DNA of 64,000 nt from RGIG7450 sp045648785 (lineage in GTDB: Bacteria > Bacillota > Clostridia > RUG12999), in the NCBI GenBank assembly GCA_045648785.1, contig JAZROP010000018.1, positions 4,531-68,530 of the forward strand. Direction: 5' to 3'. The position numbers and the translations under genes were made by a program. Position 1 is the first letter of the stretch. Each line of letters begins with the position of its first letter. Below are positions 23,543-31,593 of the stretch, one piece after another. The notes beneath the pieces are model-generated. The model was not told where the DNA came from, searched no databases, and was given only the letters and a program-made list of their open reading frames with translations.

Positions 23543-26101
23543 TTACAGGAGTTTTTTAAGTTTGTATAAAATATTCATACTTTCAATAGGAGTGAGCGTG
23601 TCGATGTCAATTTTCTTGAGTTCCTCCACAAGTACCAATGCCTCGCTCTGCTCAGCCTGAGCGGGCGATTTTTTTACGCTTTTTTCAATTTCGCCGCCTT
23701 CAAGTTTTTTGAGAATTTCTCTCGCACGACAAATTACATTGTCAGGAATTCCTGTAAGACGCGCAACCTCAACACCATAGCTGTTGTCCGCTCCGCCTTT
23801 TATAATCTTTCTGAGGAAGATTATGTTTCCGTCCCGTTCCTTTATGGCAACGCTGTAGTTTTTTACACCGTCTATTTTATCTTCAAGCTCGGTAAGCTCG
23901 TGATAATGAGTTGCAAAGGTGGTTTTTGCGCCGCACACCGATTTATCCGCTGTATATTCGGCAACCGCCCATGCAATGGCAAGTCCATCGTAAGTGCTTG
24001 TCCCCCTGCCTATTTCGTCATAAACAATAAGACTGTCGGGAGTCGCGTTTTTCAGGATATTTGCCACCTCATTCATTTCCACCATAAATGTACTCTGTCC
24101 TGATGCTAAATCGTCCGATGCACCGATACGAGTGAAAATCCCATCAACTATACCAATGTCCGCACTTTGGGCAGGAACAAAACTGCCAATCTGTGCCATA
24201 AGTGTTATAACGGCAATCTGCCTCATATAAGTGGATTTACCAGCCATATTGGGTCCGGTAATTATATTAAACCTGTTTTCGTCCTTATCCATCAGAGTAT
24301 CATTTGGCACAAACATATCTTCCGTCAGCCGCTCAACAACGGGGTGCCTGCCCTGCTTTATCTCAATTTTTCCGTCGGTATTAATCTGCGGTTTCACATA
24401 GTTATATTTAACCGCCGTCTCTGCAAAAGAGGCTATACAGTCAAGCACCGCAAGTTTTCTCGCAGTTTTCTGAATTCTCGCCTGCTCATTTGCAACTTTT
24501 TCACGAATATCCTCAAAAATGGCATATTCCAGCGCATCAATTTTATCCTTTGCACCAAGCACCATATCCTCAATTTCTTTGAGCCTTTGAGTAATAAATC
24601 TTTCAGCATTGACTGTAGTTTGTTTCCGGATATAATCTTCCGGAACCTTGTCAAGATTGGACCTTGAAACCTCTATATAATAACCAAAAACCTTGTTATA
24701 TTTAACCTTGAGGTTCTTTATGCCTGTTCTCTCGCGTTCCTCTGTCTCAACATCAGCAAGCCATGATGAGCCTTCTGTCAGTGCACGCCTGAGCTCGTCC
24801 AGTTTTTCGCTGTAGGTATCTTTAATAATACCCCCCTCGCGAAGAGAAACGGGAGCATCGTCCTTTATGCTCAGTTCAATTAAATTTTTTACATCCTCGA
24901 GAGTGTCAAAATCATGCGTTATTTCTGTCAGCATTTCGCTTGTGCAACATTCCAGATCGAAAATTATTGCCGGAAGTGCTTTAAGTGATTCTTTTAAAGC
25001 CAGAAGGTCTTTTGCGATAGCACTCCTGCATACAATTCTGCCCAGAAGTCTTTCAATATCAAGTACATATTCAAGCTTTTCTCTGATACCCTCACGAAGC
25101 ATCACATTTTCATACAGCTCAGCTACTCCGGACAGTCTTTTTTCAATAATCCCCCGGTTTATAAGAGGCTGGTCAATCCATCTTCGGAGAAGCCTTGCAC
25201 CCATTGCCGTTTTAGTTTTATCAAGCACCCATATAAGGCTGCCCTTGCGCGACTTTGTCCTGAGAGTTTCCGCAAGCTCCAGATTACGGCGCGTGGATGA
25301 ATCCATATACACATACTGATTCATCTCATAATATGTAACGGCGTTAATATGGCTTACCTTTACTTTCTGTGTCTGCAAAATATATCTAAGCGCACCGCCA
25401 ATTGCTTTTTTTGTAAGCTGGTCCTCTTTTATTTCAGCCTTGCCGGCAAAATGCGTGTCAACATCTTCGTCGCTCATTTCAAAATATTCATAGGTGTCAT
25501 ATGTGATATAGCAGCCTACATTTTCAAGCAGATTTACAATATTATCATCCCCAGCCGCCTCCGGGGACAAAAGCGCCTCGGACGGCATAAGCCGTGCAAC
25601 CTCACCATTTAAGCTGTGGTAAATTTCTTCTTTTATCTCGGTTGCAAAAAATTCGCCCGTAGAAAAGTCAAGAAATGCGGCTCCAAGCTCGCCGCCCTGT
25701 TTATAAACAGAAATAAGGAAGTTGTTGCGACTGCTATCAACGGCAGACTCGCTCATAACTGTAGATGGGGTCACAACGCGTATAACCCCTCTCTTTACAA
25801 TTCCTTTAGCCGCTAACGGGTCCTCAATCTGTTCACAGATTGCAACCTTGTACCCTTTTGATACAAGCTTTACAATATATCCCTCGCTGCTGTGAAAAGG
25901 TATGCCGCACATGGGCGCCCTTTCCTCCATGCCGCAATCTCTGCCTGTAAGAGTCAGCCCAAGTTCACAGGACGCCTTTTTCGCATCCTCAAAAAACATT
26001 TCATAAAAGTCGCCCAGCCTGTAAAACAAAATGCAGTCCTGATACTGCTCTTTTATCTCAAAATACTGAAGCATCATTGGTGTATATGGCAAAGAAAACA
26101 C
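23543..26101 (-). CDS. mutS: DNA mismatch repair protein MutS
   Basis: An 852-residue MutS1. The N-terminal mismatch-recognition domain has the wedge sequence YRLGDFYEMFFEDA at about 27-40, including the Phe-x-Glu pair. The ATPase carries Walker A GPNMAGKSTYMRQ near 613-625, DEIGRGTSTYDG near 690-701 and FATHYHELTEL. The start is GTG at 26101, or a TTG 9 bases further in, which has the better-spaced GGGAG. It heads mutS-mutL-miaA within the larger run. Confidence 0.97.
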   Translation of the reverse strand: MFSLPYTPMMLQYFEIKEQYQDCILFYRLGDFYEMFFEDAKKASCELGLTLTGRDCGMEERAPMCGIPFHSSEGYIVKLVSKGYKVAICEQIEDPLAAKGIVKRGVIRVVTPSTVMSESAVDSSRNNFLISVYKQGGELGAAFLDFSTGEFFATEIKEEIYHSLNGEVARLMPSEALLSPEAAGDDNIVNLLENVGCYITYDTYEYFEMSDEDVDTHFAGKAEIKEDQLTKKAIGGALRYILQTQKVKVSHINAVTYYEMNQYVYMDSSTRRNLELAETLRTKSRKGSLIWVLDKTKTAMGARLLRRWIDQPLINRGIIEKRLSGVAELYENVMLREGIREKLEYVLDIERLLGRIVCRSAIAKDLLALKESLKALPAIIFDLECCTSEMLTEITHDFDTLEDVKNLIELSIKDDAPVSLREGGIIKDTYSEKLDELRRALTEGSSWLADVETEERERTGIKNLKVKYNKVFGYYIEVSRSNLDKVPEDYIRKQTTVNAERFITQRLKEIEDMVLGAKDKIDALEYAIFEDIREKVANEQARIQKTARKLAVLDCIASFAETAVKYNYVKPQINTDGKIEIKQGRHPVVERLTEDMFVPNDTLMDKDENRFNIITGPNMAGKSTYMRQIAVITLMAQIGSFVPAQSADIGIVDGIFTRIGASDDLASGQSTFMVEMNEVANILKNATPDSLIVYDEIGRGTSTYDGLAIAWAVAEYTADKSVCGAKTTFATHYHELTELEDKIDGVKNYSVAIKERDGNIIFLRKIIKGGADNSYGVEVARLTGIPDNVICRAREILKKLEGGEIEKSVKKSPAQAEQSEALVLVEELKKIDIDTLTPIESMNILYKLKKLL

Positions 26102-26120
26102 TCCCTGTCCTTATAATTGA

Positions 26121-26516
26121 TTAGTGGCATCCTCCACAGGCAGTGCAGTTTCCTGAACATCCGCCCTGCTGTTCTTCTTCGCCCGTTACATAAAAATGAA
26201 TTATGCTGTTAACCTCAGATAGAAGCTTTTCCGCATCCTGCTTTGCTTCAAGAAATTCTTTTATTACGGGGTTAAGGCAAAGCGCGCCATACTCCGCTGT
26301 CATCTTCTGACGGATTTTTATCATTTCGGATGGTTTTATATCATCTTTTGTAAGTTCTTTTGCAAGCTCTTCGCTCTTTTTGCCATATTCCTCGGTGAGG
26401 CGAAGCGCTTCGTCATCAGCGTGATATGCTTCATCCGCTGCTCTGTATCTTAAAAATTCGTCACTGCCCGACATCGCTTCTCCAAGCTGTTTTGCAAGTT
26501 CGATTACTTTATTCAT
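26121..26516 (-). CDS. YlbF/YmcA (RicA/RicF)-family protein with Cys-rich tail
   Basis: A 131-residue all-alpha protein (DUF964) of the YlbF/YmcA family. In Bacillus, RicA, RicF and RicT form a complex that binds Fe-S clusters and directs RNase Y processing of mRNAs. The C-terminus here, GGCSGNCTACGGCH, offers four cysteines and a histidine suited to holding metal or a cluster. Location directly downstream of miaB matches Bacillus ymcB-ymcA, favouring RicA. The other two subunits are not in the window. Confidence 0.8.
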   Translation of the reverse strand: MNKVIELAKQLGEAMSGSDEFLRYRAADEAYHADDEALRLTEEYGKKSEELAKELTKDDIKPSEMIKIRQKMTAEYGALCLNPVIKEFLEAKQDAEKLLSEVNSIIHFYVTGEEEQQGGCSGNCTACGGCH

Positions 26517-26518
26517 TG

Positions 26519-27886
26519 TTATCTCTCCTCAATTTCTCCGGTCAGATAAAAAGATTTGACCTCATTTATTTTTACATTTACATATTTGCCGATAAGTTCT
26601 TCATTTCCGGGGAAATGAACTATTTTACCGCCGTCTGTTCTGCCGCTTAAAAGGTTTTCGTCCGTTTTGCTCTTATCGTCAACCAGAATTTCAATCCTTT
26701 TACCAAGATACTTTTTATTATTCTCAAGCTGAATTTCTTTCTGCACCTCAAGCAGTCTTGAAAGATTTTCACTTTTTTCCTCGTCCGGGATAATATCATC
26801 CATTTTTGCAGCAGGAGTGCCGCTGCGTTTTGAATATATAAAACTGAAAATTCCATCATACCGAACTTTTTTTATTATATCCAGTGTGTCCTCAAATTCC
26901 TCTTTTGTCTCATTAGGAAATCCCACTATAATATCCGTGGTAAGTGTGATGTCCGGCATTGCTTTACGAAGTTTCTCCACAAGCTTAAGATAATCTTCCC
27001 TTGTGTATTTCCGGTTCATATCCTTAAGCACACGGTTGCTCCCCGCCTGAACGGGCAAATGAAGCTGACGGCAAACCTTGTCACATTCCGACATAGCTAA
27101 AATCAGCTCGTCCGACAAATCTTTCGGATGGGATGTCATAAACCTTATCCGTTTTATTCCGTCAATTTCATTTATTTTTCTGAGAAGTCCGGCAAAGTTT
27201 ATTCCATCTTCAAGGTCTTTGCCGTAGGAGTTTACATTCTGCCCTAAAAGAGTAATTTCAGTAACTCCTTTTAATGCAAGCTCTTTTACCTCGCAAACAA
27301 TATTTTCCCACCTGCGCGACCGTTCTCTGCCTCTTGTGTAGGGCACAATGCAGTAGCTGCAGAAATTGTTGCAACCATAAATTATGCTTACATTTGCAGA
27401 TGCGCTCTCTTTCCTCTTTTTGGGAAGTCCTTCCACAAGTTCACTTTTTTCTTCTATTTCAAACACGCGTTTGCCTGTTTCAAGCCTTTTAAGAAGCTTT
27501 TGGGGAAATTTTTCGATTCCATGAGTGCCGAAAACTATATCAACATAAGGGTATGATTTTTTCAGCTTATCAGCCGGGCCGGGCCTCTGAGTCATACAAC
27601 CGCAAATTACAATTATCAGGTCGTGATTTTTCTCTTTAAGTTTTTTAAACGCCCCCACATTGCCGTAAATTCTGTCCTCTGCTCCCTCACGAACCGCACA
27701 GGTATTTATTACAATAATATCCGCCTCTGATGGCTCATCGGTGAACTCAAATCCCATAACTTCAAGCATGCCCCTAATGGTTTCCATATCAGCCTCATTC
27801 TGTGCACACCCATAAAATTTTGTGTAAGCCTTTTTTGTGCCGTCCGATAAGATGCGGCAACGCAGTTTTTCGTATATATTATCCAT
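26519..27886 (-). CDS. miaB: tRNA methylthiotransferase MiaB
   Basis: Radical-SAM enzyme of 455 residues that makes ms2i6A37 in tRNA. The N-terminal UPF0004 domain supplies cysteines for the auxiliary cluster (YGCAQNEAD near 25, NTCAVREGA near 61, VICGCMTQR near 95). The radical-SAM motif CNNFCSYC is near 172-179 and a C-terminal TRAM domain starts near 385. It is the first gene of the 14.5-kb minus run and has its own promoter at 27927-27955. The pairing with miaA in the same run makes functional sense. Confidence 0.96.
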   Translation of the reverse strand: MDNIYEKLRCRILSDGTKKAYTKFYGCAQNEADMETIRGMLEVMGFEFTDEPSEADIIVINTCAVREGAEDRIYGNVGAFKKLKEKNHDLIIVICGCMTQRPGPADKLKKSYPYVDIVFGTHGIEKFPQKLLKRLETGKRVFEIEEKSELVEGLPKKRKESASANVSIIYGCNNFCSYCIVPYTRGRERSRRWENIVCEVKELALKGVTEITLLGQNVNSYGKDLEDGINFAGLLRKINEIDGIKRIRFMTSHPKDLSDELILAMSECDKVCRQLHLPVQAGSNRVLKDMNRKYTREDYLKLVEKLRKAMPDITLTTDIIVGFPNETKEEFEDTLDIIKKVRYDGIFSFIYSKRSGTPAAKMDDIIPDEEKSENLSRLLEVQKEIQLENNKKYLGKRIEILVDDKSKTDENLLSGRTDGGKIVHFPGNEELIGKYVNVKINEVKSFYLTGEIEER

Positions 27887-27926
27887 ATTTTAAGCCGTCA
27901 TCTCCTTTCGATTACAGCTATGACTA

Positions 27927-27955
27927 ATTATACCACAAATCTGGTTTGTTTTCAA
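27927..27955 (-). promoter_or_regulatory. Promoter of the miaB-trmD run
   Basis: TTGAAA (27955-27950) and TATAAT (27932-27927), spacer 17, with the extended element TGTGG directly before the -10 box. This is the only strong promoter seen upstream of the whole 13390-27886 run, though internal ones may exist. Confidence 0.75.
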
Positions 27956-27983
27956 GTGTAAATATATTAAAATATATTAATAC

Positions 27984-28011
27984 TTGAAATTTTTTCCGTC
28001 TGTGGTATAAT
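27984..28011 (+). promoter_or_regulatory. Promoter of the GT4-CsaB gene
   Basis: TTGAAA (27984-27989) and TATAAT (28006-28011), spacer 16, again with TGTGG before the -10 box. Upstream are two copies of AATATATTAA (27961-27980), which could act as an UP element. It is divergent from the miaB promoter. Confidence 0.75.
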
Positions 28012-28055
28012 ATATAAATATACAGAAAAAATACTTTTTCAGGAGAGATAAATCC

Positions 28056-30260
28056 ATGAAAATTATTATGACGCTAATGAGCCTTGATATAGGCGGCGCG
28101 GAAACCCATGTTGTGGAGCTTTCCCGTCAGCTTGCATCTCAAGGTCATGAAATAATAATAGTTGCGGCACCGGGAGCTTACTCAGAGATAGTTTCATCTT
28201 ACGGAATAAAACTTATCGATGCTCCGCTTGCCAGCCGCGATTTTAAGTCAATGAGCGTGGCTTACAAAATACTTCGCAAGGTTATCCGCGAGGAAAAGCC
28301 TGACATTGTTCATGCTCACGCGAGAATTCCGGCGTTTTTGTGCCATCTTGTGCGCAAAACAGTTAAGTTTAAGTTTGTAACTTCGGCTCACGGAACATAT
28401 TCCACTTCTTTCCCTCTCAAGCTTTTCACTCGTTGGGGAAGCAAAACTCTTGCCGTAAGCGAAGATATCAAGCGATATCTCAAGGATAATTACGGATTGA
28501 AAAGTAAAAATATTATTGTCAGCGTTAACGGAGTGGATACAGACAGGTTTTCGCCTGACACCGCCTATGAAAGCGTTTTGCCGGAGCTTGGGTTTGACAA
28601 AAGTGCAAAACGCATAGTTTATATGAGCAGACTTAACGACGATGTCTGCAAGCCTCTTTTCCGCTTGCTTGAATTTTTCGAGGAAATTGAAACAAAACAT
28701 TCCGGTCTTGAGCTTATGGTAATCGGAAACGGAAACTGTTTTGACAAAATTGCCGCAAGGGCAAAGGAAATCAACATCCGCCTTTCCCGCAATGCTGTAG
28801 TGCTGACCGGCGCGCTGACCGATGTCCCAAAATATATAGCCGCCGCCGACATTGGTATCGGTGTTGGCAGAGCAATTCTTGAGTGTATGTCCATGGGCAA
28901 ACCGGTAATTGTAGCCGGCGAGGAAGGATATATCGGTATTTTCGATCATAACACCCTTGACATTGCAGTAGAAACAAACTTTACTTGCCGTCACCGCATG
29001 GATATTCATGACGATAGATTCAAGCAGGATTTACTTACTCTGCTTGATATGTCAAACGAACAGAGGCTGACTCTTGGTGCTTACGGCCGTAGCATTATTA
29101 AAGAAAAATATTCGCTCAGCAGTATGCTAAAGGACAATCTTGCCCTGTACGAAATGGTTTCCGGTCCCAAAAAATATGACTGCACCATTCTCGGTTATTA
29201 CGGATTTAAAAACAGTGGCGACGATGCTCTGCTTTATGCTATGATAAACTCACTTCGCGAAATTTATCCGGACATTAAAATCAATGTTTTATCCTTTAAT
29301 CCAAGGGAAACCTCAAAAATTTACGGCGTTGATTCTCTGTCGAGATACAACATATTCAAAACTCACCAGGCAATAAAAAATTCTGAGCTTTTTATTTTGG
29401 GTGGCGGTAGCCTTATCCAGGACGCAACCAGTACCAAATCCCTGCTTTATTATCTCTGGATGGTGCGCCGTGCAATCCGAATGAAAACGCCAGTAATGCT
29501 TTACGCTAACGGCATCGGCCCTGTTACAAAACCTAAAAACAGAAAGCTCACAAAAAAAATTTTAAATCGTGTTAATCTGATTACCCTGCGTGACGCAAAT
29601 TCTCTCGCAGAACTTAAAAGTCTGGGCGTTAACAAGCCCGAATCGGTTGTAACCGCCGACCCGGTTTTTGCAGCCCAGGTAAGAAATCCTGAAAATGCGG
29701 CAAATCTGCTTAAAGAAGCGGGGCTTGGCGAAAATGAAAAGATCGCTCTTTTCTCCGTCCGTAAATGGCGTGATTTTCCGGGGGATTTTGATGATACCTT
29801 TGCAAAAATGGCAGACTATATTGCTGAAAAACATGGACTTACGCCCGTATTTCTGCCCCTTCATTATCCGTTTGATGCCTCGGTGAGCAGAAATATTATT
29901 ACAAAAATGAAAAACCGTGCACTTTTCATTTCTGGCAGAACAGACATTGCCACAACCTTAAGCATTGTGGAAAAAAGCAGTCTGACGGTTTCTGTTCGTC
30001 TGCATATGCTGATTTACGCCACCCTTTCCGGTGTGCCCGGGATAGGTATTGCCTATGACCCCAAGGTTGTAGGTTTTCAGAGCTGCGTTAATCAGCCTTC
30101 CATTAATCCGTCTGATTTTACAGATGGTGCATACGAGAAAATTATTGACGAGACCCTTTTCGACATAGAGGAAACGAGCAAAAATATTCTCGAAAGTGCA
30201 GCTAAACTTAAAAAGGCTGCCGACAAAACTGCCCTTTTAGCTGAGCAGATGATGAGGTAG
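28056..30260 (+). CDS. csaB: GT4 glycosyltransferase fused to polysaccharide pyruvyl transferase CsaB
   Basis: A 734-residue two-domain protein. Residues 1-370 are a GT-B glycosyltransferase of family 4: GGAETHVVELSRQL near the N-terminus and the donor-site pattern RAILECMSMGKPVIVAGEEG near 272-291. Residues 375-734 are CsaB: ILGYYGFKNSGDDALLYAMI, then LFILGGGSLIQDATS and IGPVTKP. CsaB adds pyruvate ketals to secondary cell-wall polysaccharide, the ligand of SLH domains on S-layer proteins. The fusion suggests that one polypeptide both extends and pyruvylates the same glycan, although the substrate of the GT4 half is inferred. A probable S-layer protein end is found at 63350-64000. Confidence 0.88.
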   Translation: MKIIMTLMSLDIGGAETHVVELSRQLASQGHEIIIVAAPGAYSEIVSSYGIKLIDAPLASRDFKSMSVAYKILRKVIREEKPDIVHAHARIPAFLCHLVRKTVKFKFVTSAHGTYSTSFPLKLFTRWGSKTLAVSEDIKRYLKDNYGLKSKNIIVSVNGVDTDRFSPDTAYESVLPELGFDKSAKRIVYMSRLNDDVCKPLFRLLEFFEEIETKHSGLELMVIGNGNCFDKIAARAKEINIRLSRNAVVLTGALTDVPKYIAAADIGIGVGRAILECMSMGKPVIVAGEEGYIGIFDHNTLDIAVETNFTCRHRMDIHDDRFKQDLLTLLDMSNEQRLTLGAYGRSIIKEKYSLSSMLKDNLALYEMVSGPKKYDCTILGYYGFKNSGDDALLYAMINSLREIYPDIKINVLSFNPRETSKIYGVDSLSRYNIFKTHQAIKNSELFILGGGSLIQDATSTKSLLYYLWMVRRAIRMKTPVMLYANGIGPVTKPKNRKLTKKILNRVNLITLRDANSLAELKSLGVNKPESVVTADPVFAAQVRNPENAANLLKEAGLGENEKIALFSVRKWRDFPGDFDDTFAKMADYIAEKHGLTPVFLPLHYPFDASVSRNIITKMKNRALFISGRTDIATTLSIVEKSSLTVSVRLHMLIYATLSGVPGIGIAYDPKVVGFQSCVNQPSINPSDFTDGAYEKIIDETLFDIEETSKNILESAAKLKKAADKTALLAEQMMR

Positions 30261-30264
30261 CGCA

Positions 30265-30672
30265 ATGAAATATATAGGTATCGATTACGGCAAAGCAAGA
30301 ATTGGTGTTGCAAAAAGTGATGCACTTGGGTTTTTAGCAAGTCCCGTCGGCACAATTCATGAAAAAAATTTCAGAATTCAGCTTGACAAAGTTTGCGAAA
30401 TAATAGAATTGGAAAAACCGGACAAAATAATATTCGGTCTTCCTAAAAATATGGACGGAACAGAGGGCGAATCCGCTGAGCTTATAAGGGAATTTTCCGG
30501 TAAGCTCACTGAGCGTACAGGTGTTCCTCACGAGCTTGTGGATGAACGGCTGTCAACCGTTTCTGCCCACAGAATTTTAAATGATGTGAATATGTCCGGC
30601 AGTAAAAAGCGCAGAGATGTTGTAGATACTGTTTCTGCCGTTATAATTCTGCAGTCATATTTAGATAAATAA
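30265..30672 (+). CDS. ruvX: RuvX/YqgF Holliday-junction resolvase-like nuclease
   Basis: A 135-residue RNase H-fold protein of the YqgF family, which matures the 5' end of 16S pre-rRNA and resembles RuvC. It begins MKYIGIDYGKARIGVAKSD, with the first catalytic Asp at position 7. VDERLSTVSAH lies near 92-102 and the last acidic motif KRRDVVDTVSAV near 115-126. It starts 4 bases after the GT4-CsaB stop and is followed by the DUF1292 gene, a common Firmicute pairing (yrrK-yrzB). Confidence 0.95.
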   Translation: MKYIGIDYGKARIGVAKSDALGFLASPVGTIHEKNFRIQLDKVCEIIELEKPDKIIFGLPKNMDGTEGESAELIREFSGKLTERTGVPHELVDERLSTVSAHRILNDVNMSGSKKRRDVVDTVSAVIILQSYLDK

Positions 30673-30693
30673 AAACGAAGGGAGATATACAAA

Positions 30694-30999
30694 ATGAGTG
30701 AAGAAAACAAAGATTTTATCGCCGAGGAAGAAATGGAAACCGGCATAATTTTAACAGACGAGGATGGAAATGAGGTTGAATTTGACCTTCTTGACAATGT
30801 TGAATATGAAGGCAATTCTTATCTTATTATGCTTCCCGCGGATGACAACGACGACGGAAATGTTGTCATCATGCTTCTGGAAGAAGGGGAAACTGAAGAG
30901 GATGATACTCTGCTCACAGTTACAGATGAAAAAATTCTTGACGAGGTTTATGCAATTTTCAAAGAAAACAACAAAGATTTCTTTGATTTTGAAGACTGA
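30694..30999 (+). CDS. DUF1292 (YrzB-like) acidic protein
   Basis: A 101-residue strongly acidic protein of the DUF1292 family. The core is ILTDEDGNEVEFDLLDNVEY followed by the beta-rich YLIMLP and VVIMLLEE strands. Its function is unknown; it is regularly found after ruvX in Firmicutes. The ribosome-binding site is AAGGGAG 9 bases upstream. It is followed by the probable 6S RNA gene. Confidence 0.88.
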   Translation: MSEENKDFIAEEEMETGIILTDEDGNEVEFDLLDNVEYEGNSYLIMLPADDNDDGNVVIMLLEEGETEEDDTLLTVTDEKILDEVYAIFKENNKDFFDFED

Positions 31000-31016
31000 T
31001 TTGGTGTAAATTTCTA

Positions 31017-31045
31017 TTGTATTTTTGCCTGAAAAATGATATACT
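31017..31045 (+). promoter_or_regulatory. Promoter of the 6S RNA gene
   Basis: TTGTAT (31017-31022) and TATACT (31040-31045), spacer 17. Transcription should start near 31052. Confidence 0.7.
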
Positions 31046-31052
31046 TATTTCA

Positions 31053-31258
31053 GGAAATGAAAGTTCGCCCTGCTATGTGCGTTATGAATGGATTTACTTA
31101 AACCAACACTCTTAATACGGGAAGCTATTCTCCGGTTGCGGCGTAAATGCCCCCGCGCTTTTTGGCGTGCCAGGGGACTTATAATGTAGCCGGGATTTAT
31201 CCCACCTGCTTATGCAGGTTTGAGTACACCATGATGACGGCAATGCGGGGTATATTTT
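31053..31258 (+). ncRNA. ssrS: 6S RNA
   Basis: About 205 bases of structured non-coding sequence between the DUF1292 gene and the small membrane-protein gene, with its own promoter. The ends close on each other: CCCTGC (31068-31073) pairs with GCGGGG (31245-31250), extended by GAAAG / TTTTC outside. Inside are the long imperfect rod and a large central bubble with GC-rich arms (CCCCCGCGC ... GGGACTTATAATG). The 5' segment CCCTGCTATGTGCGT and the 3' segment GACGGCAATGCGGGG have the 6S consensus character. 6S RNA mimics an open promoter, sequesters sigma-A RNA polymerase and is copied into product RNAs. Length fits the family; exact ends are inferred. Confidence 0.82.
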
Positions 31259-31329
31259 CTAAAAAACAGGAAATACTTTAATGCAGGACACAAAATGTCC
31301 TGCATTAATTTTTCATGCGGAGGTACATT

Positions 31330-31548
31330 ATGATTGATACTATTGCACTGATTCTTGTAATCGTTGGTGCTCTCAACTGGGGATCTATCGGCATTTTCGG
31401 CGTAGATGCGATCGCATGGCTGTTTGGCGGTCAGCTTTCGGTAATCAGCCGTATTATCTACACTCTTGTAGCGCTGGCAGGTATCTGGTCAATTTCCCTT
31501 CTTTTCAGAGACGAAAAGGAAACCAGCTATTCCCCGGACAGAAAGTGA
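31330..31548 (+). CDS. DUF378 small membrane protein
   Basis: A 72-residue protein of two transmembrane helices (about residues 4-27 and 41-63) with the family core IVGALNWGSIGIFGVD-A. It belongs to the DUF378 family, of unknown function. The ATG at 31330 is chosen because CGGAGG lies 9 bases upstream. It ends next to a bidirectional terminator shared with metY. Confidence 0.85.
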   Translation: MIDTIALILVIVGALNWGSIGIFGVDAIAWLFGGQLSVISRIIYTLVALAGIWSISLLFRDEKETSYSPDRK

Positions 31549-31549
31549 A

Positions 31550-31592
31550 AAAATGCTGTGACAAACAAAACTTTTTGTCACAGCATTTTTAT
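31550..31592. terminator. Bidirectional terminator between the DUF378 gene and metY
   Basis: Stem AAATGCTGTGACAAA / TTTGTCACAGCATTT with a short loop, ended by an A run on one side and a T run on the other. It serves both convergent genes. Confidence 0.88.
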
Positions 31593-31593
31593 T

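Noticed and set aside
27961..27980. Tandem AATATATTAA copies as a plasmid-type iteron or repeat
   Set aside because: Only two copies, AT-only, just upstream of a -35 box; an UP element or chance is enough.
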